The translations under genes and the position numbers were made by a program. A stretch of DNA of 64,000 nt from Gemmatimonadota bacterium (GTDB taxonomy: Bacteria > Gemmatimonadota > Gemmatimonadetes > Gemmatimonadales > GWC2-71-9): positions 88,940-152,939 of the forward strand of contig SHZU01000010.1 in assembly GCA_009692115.1 (NCBI GenBank). Reading direction: 5' to 3'. Below, piece after piece: positions 27,297 through 36,067 of the stretch (position 1 is its first letter; each line of letters begins with the position of its first letter). The notes below the pieces were generated by a model, which saw only the letters and a list, made by a program, of their open reading frames with translations, made no database searches and had not been told where the DNA came from.

Positions 27297-28502
27297 TCAG
27301 TTGTCCTCCTTGGCGCGCTCGAAGATCACCTGGCCGTCGCCGATGACGAGTTCGACTCGAGACCGCGGCTCGTACCAGGGGCCGTTGAACATCACCAGAT
27401 CAGCGTCTTTCCCCACCTCGAGGCTCCCGACCCGATCGCCGACCCGGGCAATTTCGGCGGCGTTCCGGGTCACCATCTTCAGGGCCTCGTCTTCAGGAAT
27501 CCCGTACCGCATCGCCAGCGCGGCGCAGAGCCGGAGCCATTTTTGGTTGATGACCGGCGCGTCGGTGTGCATCGCGATCTTGACGCCGGCCTTCCAAAGC
27601 ACGTAGGGACCGGCCATGGCGTCCTCGCCGACCCCGATGCGAGGGCCTAACGGGAGGACGACAGCTGAAATCCCCCGTTTGGCCAACTCCGGAGCCACCT
27701 TGTACGCTTCGGTCGAATGGTGCAGGGTGAGGTCGAATCCGAACTCGTCCTTTAACCGCACCAAAGTCATCACGTCGGTGGCCGGGTGGACATGAGCGCG
27801 GACGTAGGTTTTCTTGGCCAGCACGTCCGCCATCGACTCGTAGCCGAGGTCCCGTGCCGGGGGATTGCCCTTCCGGCCATCGTCCTCCCATTTCTTGCCG
27901 GCCGCGACGTACTCCTGGGTCTTAATGAGATATTGGCGGAGATTGGCCGCCACGCCCATCGTGGTGGTGGGGTAGCGGTCGCGCGACTTGGCCCCCATCG
28001 CGAACTTCATTCCGCCTTTTTCGAGCAGCATCCGGCCGGCCAACTCAGGGCCGAACGTCTTGATCACCACCGCCATGCCGCTCACGTTTTCGCCGCTGCC
28101 CGGTCCGGTCACGATCGTGGTAACGCCGCCCGACACCGCATCTTTCCAATCCGGATCGCCAAGGTCGAGGGCATCGAGAAACCGGTGCTGGGGACCGATC
28201 AACATCGGCGAGTCATTGAGATCGGTGACCTTGGCCCCGATATGGGAGTGGTTGTCGATCATCCCGGGCGTCACGACCTTGCCGGTGCCGTCGATGATCC
28301 TGGCGCCGGCGGGCGCCGGAACACTGGGTCCAAGGGCAACGATCTTCCCACCGCGGAGCACGATGCTCCCGACGAACGGGGCCCCGTTGGCGGTGTGAAT
28401 GGTCGCGCCCCGAATCACCGTGGCGGGCTCGGTCTGGGCGGTCAGGGAAGGCGGCGGCGGCGGCGCCGCGAAGGCGAGCAGCCAATACCAGGTGAGTCTC
28501 AT
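27297..28502 (-). CDS. Secreted amidohydrolase (active-site complete)
   Basis: This 401-residue secreted metal-dependent hydrolase has a signal peptide with a proline run (LAFAAPPPPPSLTAQ). Its metal ligands appear intact: HxH in GMIDNHSHIGAKV, further His residues in VRAHVHPATDV and LTLHHSTEAYKV, and the catalytic Asp in KIAMHTDAPVI. The closing VGSLEVGKDADLVMFNGPW strand is typical of the imidazolonepropionase-like branch. The substrate is unknown. It is immediately followed by a degenerate paralogue, and the pair may form a hetero-oligomer. Its ATG at 28502 overlaps the stop codon of a phosphatase 2C remnant on the same strand. Confidence 0.9.
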   Translation of the reverse strand: MRLTWYWLLAFAAPPPPPSLTAQTEPATVIRGATIHTANGAPFVGSIVLRGGKIVALGPSVPAPAGARIIDGTGKVVTPGMIDNHSHIGAKVTDLNDSPMLIGPQHRFLDALDLGDPDWKDAVSGGVTTIVTGPGSGENVSGMAVVIKTFGPELAGRMLLEKGGMKFAMGAKSRDRYPTTTMGVAANLRQYLIKTQEYVAAGKKWEDDGRKGNPPARDLGYESMADVLAKKTYVRAHVHPATDVMTLVRLKDEFGFDLTLHHSTEAYKVAPELAKRGISAVVLPLGPRIGVGEDAMAGPYVLWKAGVKIAMHTDAPVINQKWLRLCAALAMRYGIPEDEALKMVTRNAAEIARVGDRVGSLEVGKDADLVMFNGPWYEPRSRVELVIGDGQVIFERAKEDN

Positions 28503-28621
28503 TGGGAGTCCGAAAAGGGTTGCTTGGAACCGGACACGATGGCGCGGAGCACCACGACGGTCACGTTGTCACTTCCCCCGCCAGCCGACCTTCGGCGTCG
28601 GATCAACAGAGCCTGAGGAGG
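28499..28621 (-). pseudogene. Remnant of a PP2C-type protein phosphatase C-terminus (minus strand)
   Basis: The minus strand between a stop at 28622 and the TGA at 28501-28499 encodes 40 residues containing SAGGGSDNVTVVVLRA, the C-terminal metal-binding GGxDNVT motif of PPM/PP2C serine/threonine phosphatases. No start codon or upstream phosphatase sequence exists on this strand. It reads as the last piece of a gene that once preceded the amidohydrolase; its stop still overlaps that gene's ATG. Confidence 0.7.
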
Positions 28622-28807
28622 TCACCCGTTCAAACTAGGCCCGGTTTCGCCCTCGCGCTACCCGATCCGGCCGGCACGACCGTCGCCAGTCGTCCGGCCA
28701 GGCCGCAACTTCGGGTCGAGCACACTATCCGTACCTTCCCGACGACCGAGACCCATGGCCAAGAACTAAAGAGAAAGCCCGCCCCCTGCCCGCCGAGACC
28801 CCGCCCG
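28622..28807. other. Intergenic DNA between phosphatase remnants
   Basis: This stretch of 186 bases lies between the two opposed PP2C fragments. No coding sequence with recognisable homology, RNA gene or terminator is seen. It contains a short run with several purine tracts near 28755-28775. It probably represents decayed gene sequence. Confidence 0.4.
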
Positions 28808-29139
28808 ATCACCCGCGACCAGACCATCGGCGAATACATGATGGATTTGGGGGCCTGGACCGAAGCGCAGGTATCGACAGCGTCGGCCGCCAAATCACTG
28901 GCGAGCGCCATCGGCGGGTCGGCGTTGACCCCATCGGTCGGCTTGATCGACCTCGAGCCGGGCGACACGCTGCTCCTCTGCAGCGACGGGCTCACCAAGC
29001 ACGTCGACGATGCTGCCATTGCCGCGGTGCTCGGCAAGCCGATCGGCGCGGAAGCCCAAGCCCGCGAGTTGGTGGCCCTGGCCTTGGCCGGCGGCGGCAC
29101 CGACACCGTCACCGCCATCGCGTGGCCCGGGTCGGCTAG
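28808..29139 (+). pseudogene. Remnant of a PP2C-type protein phosphatase, C-terminal half (plus strand)
   Basis: The plus-strand frame encodes ITRDQTIGEYMMDLGAWTEA, then ASAIGGSALTPSVGLIDLEP, GDTLLLCSDGLTKHVDD and GGGTDTVTAIAW. These are the second half of a PPM/PP2C serine/threonine phosphatase, including the CSDGL metal-ligand segment and the C-terminal GGxDxVT motif. The N-terminal metal residues (DGxGG) are absent, and the frame runs on without a stop into the amidase gene region. It is opposite in orientation to the other PP2C fragment 190 bases away, and each keeps its own C-terminus, so two different phosphatase genes decayed here. Confidence 0.75.
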
Positions 29140-30629
29140 ATCAGCGGCGCTTTCCACCCACCCAGGGCGGTCTCGATCACCTTCGCGGCCGCCAGCGCCA
29201 CGTCCTCCCGCCACGGCTTGGCCACGCATTGGACCCCGATCGGCAATCCCTCGGGCGAGGTGCCCCCGCGGACCACCGCCACCGGCCACCCAGTGATGTT
29301 GTGGGGTTCGTTGTAACTGTCCCCGTACCCCGCGGCATTCGAGCCACCGTGCTTGACCGCCGGGAACGCCATGGCCGGACAGACGATCAGATCGACCGAC
29401 TCCATCATCCGGCGCAACTGTCCCCGGACCTCGTCGAGTTGCTCCACCAGCAGCGTCAGCTGTTCGGCGCTCACCGGCTTGGCGCCGGCAAACCATCCGC
29501 CGACGGTCCCACCGTTAGGCGTGCCGGCCCCTTCCAGCAGCCGCTTGAGCCAAGCGCCCCCATCGGCCCCGGCCATCTCATGCCAGAGTTCGGTGGCCCG
29601 GTTGAGTCCGGCTGGAAGCCGCTCCTCGACCCGGGCGCCGGCTTGCTGGAGGGCCAGGGCCGCGGATCGAACGACCTCGACCGTTTCAGAGGTCGGCTTC
29701 TGGACGCCGTTGTCGGTAAAGAAGACCACCCGAAGACCGGGAATCGCCACCCGCCGCGAGTCGAGCAACGGCACCGGCATCCCGTACGGATCTTCGTCGT
29801 CGATCCCGGACATGATCGGAATCAATCGGGCCAGGTCGTCGACCGTCCTCGCAATCGGGCCGAGCTGGGTCCACGACTCCATCAGGCCGCGGTACGATAC
29901 GGCATGACCGGTCTTCGGAATCCGGCCGTGGGTTGCCTTGAGACCCGCCACGCCGCAGTAGTGGGCCGGCATCCGGATACTGTTCCCGGTATCGCTGCCG
30001 ACATCGAACGGCGAACCGCCCGTTGCCACCAGGGCCACCGGTCCGCCGCTGCTTCCGCCCGGGGTTCGGGTCAGATCGTAGGGGTTGTTGGTCCGCCCAT
30101 ACACCGCGTTGTCGGTCTCGTCGGACCAGGTGAACTCTGGGGTGTTGGTCTTGCCCAGCAAGATCCCGCCGGCCGCCCGAAGCCGGGCCACCACCGTGGC
30201 GTCCTTGGTCGGGACCCGCTTGGCCCAGCCGATCGTTCCAGCCGTCGACACCACCCCGGCCGTATCGAGCGAATCCTTGATCGAGAACGGGACGCCATGC
30301 AGGGGCCCGAGCAGCTTTCCCCGGGCCAGTGACGCGTCCGCCGCTTTGGCCGCAGTCCGGGCCCGGTCGTCGGTCAGGTACACCATGGCGTTGATCTTCG
30401 GGTTGACCTGGTCGATCCGCTTCAAGCAAGCCTCGACGACCTCGAGGGACGAGACCCGTTTCTGCCGGATCGCCACCGCCAGTGTCCCCACCGAGGCGTA
30501 GTGGAGCGTGGCCTCCGTCAGGGCCGCCGCCAGAGTACCCTCGGCGTCGAGCTCCGGCCACGGGAGTGCGGCACCGGCTGCGAGCGTGGCCACGAAGGCC
30601 CGTCGGGGAACATTCCGAGTCTCGTCCAT
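29136..30629 (-). CDS. Amidase-signature family amidase, probable Tat or Sec export
   Basis: This 497-residue amidase-signature enzyme begins with an N-terminal RRAFVATLAAGAALPW segment, which resembles a twin-arginine or Sec signal. The Ser-cisSer-Lys triad is visible: Lys in PFSIKDSLDTAG, cis-Ser in RTPGGSSGGPVAL and nucleophile Ser in FDVGSDTGNSIRMPA (the usual GGS is GNS here). The remaining fold blocks (GPIARTVDDLARLIPIMSG) are present. Substrates of this family range from aryl and peptide amides to Glu-tRNA(Gln); no GatB or GatC is nearby, so a catabolic amidase is likely. It is the last gene of a six-gene unit and starts eleven bases after the fusion hydrolase. Confidence 0.92.
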   Translation of the reverse strand: MDETRNVPRRAFVATLAAGAALPWPELDAEGTLAAALTEATLHYASVGTLAVAIRQKRVSSLEVVEACLKRIDQVNPKINAMVYLTDDRARTAAKAADASLARGKLLGPLHGVPFSIKDSLDTAGVVSTAGTIGWAKRVPTKDATVVARLRAAGGILLGKTNTPEFTWSDETDNAVYGRTNNPYDLTRTPGGSSGGPVALVATGGSPFDVGSDTGNSIRMPAHYCGVAGLKATHGRIPKTGHAVSYRGLMESWTQLGPIARTVDDLARLIPIMSGIDDEDPYGMPVPLLDSRRVAIPGLRVVFFTDNGVQKPTSETVEVVRSAALALQQAGARVEERLPAGLNRATELWHEMAGADGGAWLKRLLEGAGTPNGGTVGGWFAGAKPVSAEQLTLLVEQLDEVRGQLRRMMESVDLIVCPAMAFPAVKHGGSNAAGYGDSYNEPHNITGWPVAVVRGGTSPEGLPIGVQCVAKPWREDVALAAAKVIETALGGWKAPLI

Positions 30630-30640
30630 GATCGGGAACC

Positions 30641-33600
30641 TCAGTTGGGCAGAATCGTGGCCAAGCGGTCGAGCCGCCCTTCGATCGGGTCGAGGCCTTC
30701 GACTGAGAGCCGGACCGTCGAAGGGCCCCCGTTCACGAATGGATCGGCCCGCTCGACGATCAGGGTAAATGACCGCGCCGCACCGGCCGAGTTGATGCGA
30801 GCCCGACCGGTGATCGAGGCCCAGCCCGATTTGCTTTGAAGGGTGCCGAGGGCCACCGACCGAATGGTGGTCTTGGTCGCGCCATCGACGAGGGTGATCG
30901 TGCCCGTCGCGTGCCGGCTCTGGCGCGCCTGCTGCACGGCGATCGTGACCTGGATCCGCGATCCGCCGGCCAACGGCGTCGCGGCGCCACCAACGGCAAC
31001 CCGCCGGGCCACGGCGAGATCCATCGGCCGGCTCGGCATGTTGCCGGTTCGGCGGAGCACGACACCGCCTTGGTCGCCGGTGGCCTTCCCGTCCCGAAGG
31101 GCCACCCGGCCGTTCACCAGCACGTGGCGAATCCCCTCCGACCAGGCATCGGGCTTCTCGAACGTGGCGTGATCGATGACCGTGGCCGTATCAAAGACCG
31201 TGATATCGGCGGCCATGCCCGGCGCGAGCAGCCCGCGGTCCACCAACCCAATCATGGCCGCCGGGAGCCCGGTCATTTTTCGAATCGCGTCTTCCCAAGT
31301 CAGGGCGTGGGTTTCCCGGACGTACCGGCCCAGCACCCGGGGAAAGGTCCCATAGTAGCGCGGGTGACCCCGGCTGCCGGTTGCCGCCCCGCAATCGCAG
31401 GCAATGGCCGCCGAATGGTACTGCATGATCTTGACGAGGTCCGCCTCGATGCCGAAGCCGAGGATGGCCCAGGGCGACTCGGTCTCCAGAACCTTGACGA
31501 CGGCGTCACCGGGGGAGGTGGCGCCCGACTCATGGATGATGTCGGAGAGCCGGCGGGTGCCCAAGACCATGATCGATTCCGGCCCGTTGAACCGGGCCTT
31601 GATGGCCTCGTCGGATTCCTTGACGATCCGGGCCCGAAGCGCCGGGTCCTTAAACCGGGTCCGCATGGCCTCGGTGCCGCCGTCCTGGGCCCAACCCGGA
31701 ACGATCAAAGCCGAGAGCGCGGTCTGGCCGGCCAAGTAGGGATAGACGTCCGCCGCCACCCACCGCCCCGCGGACGACGACCGGGTCATCATCTCGATCA
31801 CGGCGGCCGCGGTGCCCTGTTCGTGACCCTGGATCTTCATGTGGGTAAACTGGCCGACCAAGCCGGCCCGCTCGCCGATCAGCCGGGTTTCCTCGACCCC
31901 GGCCCGAGAGCTGTATCCGCTTTCAGGGGTGGACCGGTCATGGTTTGGAAAGAAGGTCCGCCACCGGCCGGCCGGCTTGAGGATCTCGACCACTTCGTCG
32001 GTCGTGGCGAAGTAGGCCGGCTTGTAGTCGAGCCCCGAGGCGACTCCGAACGCCCCCGCCCCCAAACCCGCGAGGATCAGCGATTGCATCTTTTCCACTT
32101 CAGTAGAGGACGGACGTCGGTTCGTAGGTCCCATCACACTCTGCCACACTGAGTTGAACCCAATGCTGGCCGCGACGTTCAGGGCGAGTCCTCCCTGCCC
32201 GATCGGCCGAAGCTGGGCGGCCAAATCGGTCGGACCGCCGCCATCGGCGTTGAGCAATTCGGTCGTGACCCCCTGGGTCAGCATGTTGACAGCCGTCGGC
32301 AGGGCGGCCGGACTCGCATGGCTGTGAACGTTGATGAATCCCGGTGCCACCATCAGACCCCAAACGTCGAGGTCGGTTGTCGCTTGCACCCCCGCGAGGT
32401 TCCCGATCCGGGCGATCCGGCCGCCGCTGATCGCGATATCGGCCCTGAACCGCGGGGCCCCGGAGCCGTCGACGATCGTGCCGCCGCGGAGGATGGTTTC
32501 GTACCGGGGCGACGGAAGCGCCTGAAGCACCTGCTCGATGAACCCGTCGAGGTCCCACTCGCGGCCGGGGGTATACCCGAGCCGAACGACCACGAGCCCC
32601 CGGGACGGGATGACCGCCACGTTCTGCTGATCGTAGCCCATGAAAAAGAATGCGTCAGTCGGGAGGCGTTGGTGGGGCCGCTTCCCGTTGGCCCCCCCGG
32701 CATTGATCCAGACCTGGGCTCCGTACCCGCCGGTCGAATCCGCCTTGGCCGGGGAGGTTGAATACTTCACCCACCCTTCGGGCAGAATCCGGACCCCGTT
32801 CCAGACCCCATCATTCAAGTACAGCTGTCCGAACCGGGCCCAATCGCGGGCGCTCGCGAACATGAACGACGACCCCACAAACGTCCCCGAAGGGTCCGGC
32901 TCCAGCACGGCCGTGTGCATGCCAAGCGGCTCGAACAGGGTCCGGCGGGGGAACTCCCGGTAGGCGCTGTCGTTGCCGATCGTGTGCCGAATGATTCGCG
33001 AGATGATGTTGGTGGTGCCGCTCGAATACGACCAGCGGGCGCCGATCGGGTCGGCCAGCGGGAGGCCCGCGGCAAACCCGCCGGCGTCGTGGGTCAAAAA
33101 GAGGTCCCGGGCCACATCGCTGGTTCCCAGGCTGTAGCTCTCGTCGAACGCCAGACCCGAACTCATTCGCATCAGGTCCTCGAGCCGAATGGCCGCCCGG
33201 GGGTCGCCAGCCTGCTGCCACTCCGGCACGGCCGCCGAACGATCCAGGGCCACCTTGCCCTGCCGGACGAGAATCCCGATCAGGGCATTGGTGACGCTCT
33301 TGGTCATCGACCAGCCGAGTTGCGGCGTCGCGGCGTCGTACCCCTTCGCGTAGCGCTCGGCCACGATCCGCCCGTTCCAGGCCACCACGATCCCCCGGGT
33401 CTGTTTCGGCTGGGCCGCTGTCGGCTCAGCGAAAGCCCCGTCGAGGGCCGCCCGGAGCTTGGCGGCGTCGACCCCCTCGGGCAGTTGGGTGGTATCGATT
33501 CGTTCACCGGCGGGCCAGAGCGCCTGGGAACGAACCAGGCTGGCACGCCGGGCCCCGGCGGAGCCGGCCCACGGCATCGAATCCGATCGCAGGGAGCAGC

Positions 33601-33868
33601 CAAGGCCGGGTTGCCAAACGGCCCGGCGGGACTCCGCCCCGGGAATCCAGGCCACCACCGATCGGGTGGCACTGTCGACCCGGTACGGGATCGGGGCGGC
33701 CAACTTGAGCTCCTGGCTCAACGCCTCGGCCGCGGACCGGTGGGAGACGAAGACCGTGGAGCAGAGCATCTTCGCGGCATATCCGGTCACCAGACCGGCC
33801 GGCGCCTGAGCCACAGCAGGAGCCGCCGCCACGGCGGTCAGGAGCAGGGCGAGACCGGGTCGGTTCAT
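30641..33868 (-). CDS. Secreted fusion: beta-lactamase-like serine hydrolase + N-acyl-D-amino-acid deacylase
   Basis: This 1075-residue exported protein has two enzyme modules. After a signal peptide (LLLTAVAAAPAVAQA), residues ~130-445 form a class C beta-lactamase/DD-peptidase-like domain with SxxK in GWSMTKSVTN and a Tyr motif in RWSYSSGTTN. Residues ~455-940 are a D-aminoacylase-type amidohydrolase: GTIVDGSGAPRFRADIAI, the metal motif FINVHSHASP, and FTHMKIQGHEQ (aligned with the metal-bridging region). SRGHPRYYGTFPRVLGRYV is characteristic of the family. A C-terminal beta extension follows. Both activities act on D-amino-acid peptides or amides, so cell-wall or D-peptide scavenging is plausible. 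ATG 33868 is four bases from the preceding stop. Confidence 0.92.
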   Translation of the reverse strand: MNRPGLALLLTAVAAAPAVAQAPAGLVTGYAAKMLCSTVFVSHRSAAEALSQELKLAAPIPYRVDSATRSVVAWIPGAESRRAVWQPGLGCSLRSDSMPWAGSAGARRASLVRSQALWPAGERIDTTQLPEGVDAAKLRAALDGAFAEPTAAQPKQTRGIVVAWNGRIVAERYAKGYDAATPQLGWSMTKSVTNALIGILVRQGKVALDRSAAVPEWQQAGDPRAAIRLEDLMRMSSGLAFDESYSLGTSDVARDLFLTHDAGGFAAGLPLADPIGARWSYSSGTTNIISRIIRHTIGNDSAYREFPRRTLFEPLGMHTAVLEPDPSGTFVGSSFMFASARDWARFGQLYLNDGVWNGVRILPEGWVKYSTSPAKADSTGGYGAQVWINAGGANGKRPHQRLPTDAFFFMGYDQQNVAVIPSRGLVVVRLGYTPGREWDLDGFIEQVLQALPSPRYETILRGGTIVDGSGAPRFRADIAISGGRIARIGNLAGVQATTDLDVWGLMVAPGFINVHSHASPAALPTAVNMLTQGVTTELLNADGGGPTDLAAQLRPIGQGGLALNVAASIGFNSVWQSVMGPTNRRPSSTEVEKMQSLILAGLGAGAFGVASGLDYKPAYFATTDEVVEILKPAGRWRTFFPNHDRSTPESGYSSRAGVEETRLIGERAGLVGQFTHMKIQGHEQGTAAAVIEMMTRSSSAGRWVAADVYPYLAGQTALSALIVPGWAQDGGTEAMRTRFKDPALRARIVKESDEAIKARFNGPESIMVLGTRRLSDIIHESGATSPGDAVVKVLETESPWAILGFGIEADLVKIMQYHSAAIACDCGAATGSRGHPRYYGTFPRVLGRYVRETHALTWEDAIRKMTGLPAAMIGLVDRGLLAPGMAADITVFDTATVIDHATFEKPDAWSEGIRHVLVNGRVALRDGKATGDQGGVVLRRTGNMPSRPMDLAVARRVAVGGAATPLAGGSRIQVTIAVQQARQSRHATGTITLVDGATKTTIRSVALGTLQSKSGWASITGRARINSAGAARSFTLIVERADPFVNGGPSTVRLSVEGLDPIEGRLDRLATILPN

Positions 33869-33872
33869 GACG

Positions 33873-34568
33873 TCACTTCCAGATCGCAATCGTGTCGAGG
33901 GGCTTCCGGGTCAAATCGGGGACCAAGGCACCGGGCGCGGGATATCCGACCGGCATGACCAGCATGGCCTTCTCGTTGGCCGGCCGGCCCAACAGCTCCG
34001 CCAAGAACCCCATCGGATTCGGGGTGTGGGTCAAGGTGACGAGGCCGATCTGGTGCACCGCGGCGATGAAGAATCCCGCGGCGATGCCGCAAGACTCCTG
34101 GGTGTAGTAGTAGGTTCGCTTCGACCCATCGGGCTTGACCCCGTAAGCCTGGCGGAACAACACCACCACCCAGGGCGCGTCGGTCAAATGAGGTTTGTGC
34201 TCATCGGTGCCGAGTGGCGCGAGCGCCTCGACCCACTCTTCGGGGGCCCGGCCGTGATAGAAATCGTGTTCCTCGAGCTCCGCAGCCTCCCGGATCTTTC
34301 GCTTCAGCTCGGGATCGGACACCGCGACAAAGGTCCACGGCTGTTGGTGGGCGCCACTCGGCGCCGTGCCGGCCACCCGGAGCGCGCATTCGATCAAATC
34401 CTTCGGCACCGGTTCAGGGGAGAAATGGCGGGTGGTGCGCCGCCGATTCATCTCCTCGTAGAACGCCCGGCCCTGTTGCCGGGACGCCTCAAGCGACTGG
34501 CGGGTGAACACCAGTGGCACGAACGGATGGGCCTTCCCGGCGAACTGCGATGCGGTGGTATCACTCAT
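33873..34568 (-). CDS. Nitroreductase-fold flavoprotein of the iodotyrosine deiodinase type
   Basis: This 231-residue FMN protein has the N-terminal RRTTRHFSPEPVPKDLIE and GTAPSGAHQQPWTFVAV FMN-binding blocks. The active-site lid LEEHDFYHGRAPEEWVEALA is followed by PLGTDEHKPHLTDAPW, and the Glu, Tyr and Lys that grip the zwitterion of halotyrosine in iodotyrosine deiodinases have matching positions. The LTHTPNPMGFLAELLGRPANE and LVMPVGYPAPGALVPDL blocks also fit that branch better than classical NfsB nitroreductases. Bacterial members reductively dehalogenate halotyrosines; other substrates are possible. It sits between MmsA and a D-peptide hydrolase in one transcription unit. Confidence 0.9.
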   Translation of the reverse strand: MSDTTASQFAGKAHPFVPLVFTRQSLEASRQQGRAFYEEMNRRRTTRHFSPEPVPKDLIECALRVAGTAPSGAHQQPWTFVAVSDPELKRKIREAAELEEHDFYHGRAPEEWVEALAPLGTDEHKPHLTDAPWVVVLFRQAYGVKPDGSKRTYYYTQESCGIAAGFFIAAVHQIGLVTLTHTPNPMGFLAELLGRPANEKAMLVMPVGYPAPGALVPDLTRKPLDTIAIWK

Positions 34569-34572
34569 GGTG

Positions 34573-36060
34573 TCAGCGAGTTTGGGGAAAGCCAAGGTTG
34601 ACCGAGCTGGTGGCCGGGTCGGGCCACCGGCTGGTGACGACTTTGCCACGAGTGTAGAAATGCACCCCATCGGGTCCGTAGATATGGGTGTCGCCGAACA
34701 GCGAATCTTTCCAACCGCCAAACGAGTAATAGGCCACCGGTACCGGGATCGGAACGTTGATCCCGACCATGCCACAGGTCACCTCGGACTGAAACCGCCG
34801 GGCCGCCCCGCCGTCCCTGGTAAAAATCGCGGCGCCGTTCCCATACTGATTCTGGTTGACGATATCGAGCGCCTCCTCGTACGTCCCCGCCCGGACCACC
34901 GACAGCACCGGGCCGAAGATCTCGTCCCGATAGACCGCCATACTGGGTGTGACTCGGTCAACCAGCGACACGCCGAGGAAGAAGCCCTGGCCCGCAAAGG
35001 TCTGGCCCCGGCCGTCGGTCACCACCGTGGCCCCCTCCTGCTTAGCCAGATCGAGGTAGGAGGCCACCTTGTCGCGATGCTCCTTGGTAATCAGGGGACC
35101 CATCTCCGCGGCCGGGTCGGTACCCGGCCCGATCTTGATCCGGCCGAGCCGGGCCGCAATCGCCTCGACCAAGGCATCGGCGATCGACCCCACGGCCACC
35201 ACCACCGAAATGGCCATACATCGCTCACCGGCCGATCCGTACGCCGCACTGACCGCCGCGTCGGCCGCCGCGCCAAGATCGGCGTCCGGTAGCACCACCA
35301 TGTGGTTCTTCGCTCCGCCTAACGCCTGGACCCGCTTTCCGGCGGCGGTGCCCCGCTGGTAGATGGCCCGGGCCACCGGGGTCGACCCGACGAAACTGAT
35401 GGCCTGGACGGTCCGATGATCGAGCAACCGGTCCACCGCCACCTTATCTCCGTGGACCACGTTGAGCACCCCGTCGGGGAGGCCGGCCTCGGTCAGCCAC
35501 TTGGCGAGCACCAACGCGGCGGAAGGATCCTTCTCCGACGGTTTCAGAATGACCGTATTACCGCAGGCAATGGCGTTCGAAATCATCCAGAGCGGAACCA
35601 TGGCCGGGAAGTTGAACGGCGTAATCGCGGCGACGACCCCAAGCGGCTGGCGGATCGAATAGACGTCGACCCCGGTCGACACGCCCTCGCTGTAGCCGCC
35701 CTTGAGCAACTCGGGAATGCCCGCCGCAAACTCGACGTTCTCGATGCCCCGGGCCACCTCGCCGGCCGCGTCGGACGGGACCTTCCCGTGCTCTTGGCTG
35801 ATGACATTGGCCAACTCGGCCCGTCGCTCCACCAGAATGTGCCGGAACCGAAAGAACACGTCGGCCCGTTTGCCCAACGGGGCGGCGCTCCACGACACGG
35901 CCGCCTTGGCCGCGGCCGCGACGGCCTCATCGACTTCCTCGGCCGAGGCAAAGTCGACCGCGGCCTGCTGCTCGCCGAGGGCCGGATTGAAGACCGGACC
36001 GCTCCGGCCGGAACGACCCTTGACCTCGTGGCCGCCGATGTAATGAGAAATCGTTCGCAC
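34573..36060 (-). CDS. mmsA: CoA-acylating methylmalonate-semialdehyde dehydrogenase
   Basis: This 495-residue aldehyde dehydrogenase is of the MmsA/IolA type. It oxidises methylmalonate or malonate semialdehyde to propionyl- or acetyl-CoA with CO2 release and NADH. The N-terminus SHYIGGHEVKGRSGRSGPVF, ITPFNFPAMVPLW, the nucleophile Cys in GSAGERCMAISVVV and the C-terminal FGGWKDSLFGDTHIYGPDG (CoA-type ending) are diagnostic. GTG 36060 is chosen because the conserved N-terminus begins there and AGG lies nine bases upstream; it follows the M20 peptidase stop by seven bases. The enzyme serves valine, beta-alanine and pyrimidine catabolism. Confidence 0.95.
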   Translation of the reverse strand: MRTISHYIGGHEVKGRSGRSGPVFNPALGEQQAAVDFASAEEVDEAVAAAAKAAVSWSAAPLGKRADVFFRFRHILVERRAELANVISQEHGKVPSDAAGEVARGIENVEFAAGIPELLKGGYSEGVSTGVDVYSIRQPLGVVAAITPFNFPAMVPLWMISNAIACGNTVILKPSEKDPSAALVLAKWLTEAGLPDGVLNVVHGDKVAVDRLLDHRTVQAISFVGSTPVARAIYQRGTAAGKRVQALGGAKNHMVVLPDADLGAAADAAVSAAYGSAGERCMAISVVVAVGSIADALVEAIAARLGRIKIGPGTDPAAEMGPLITKEHRDKVASYLDLAKQEGATVVTDGRGQTFAGQGFFLGVSLVDRVTPSMAVYRDEIFGPVLSVVRAGTYEEALDIVNQNQYGNGAAIFTRDGGAARRFQSEVTCGMVGINVPIPVPVAYYSFGGWKDSLFGDTHIYGPDGVHFYTRGKVVTSRWPDPATSSVNLGFPQTR

Positions 36061-36067
36061 AGAAAAC

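Noticed and set aside
28630..29496. Minus-strand frame over the PP2C remnant
   Set aside because: It is the antisense of the phosphatase fragment and the amidase 3' end, with no recognisable motifs.
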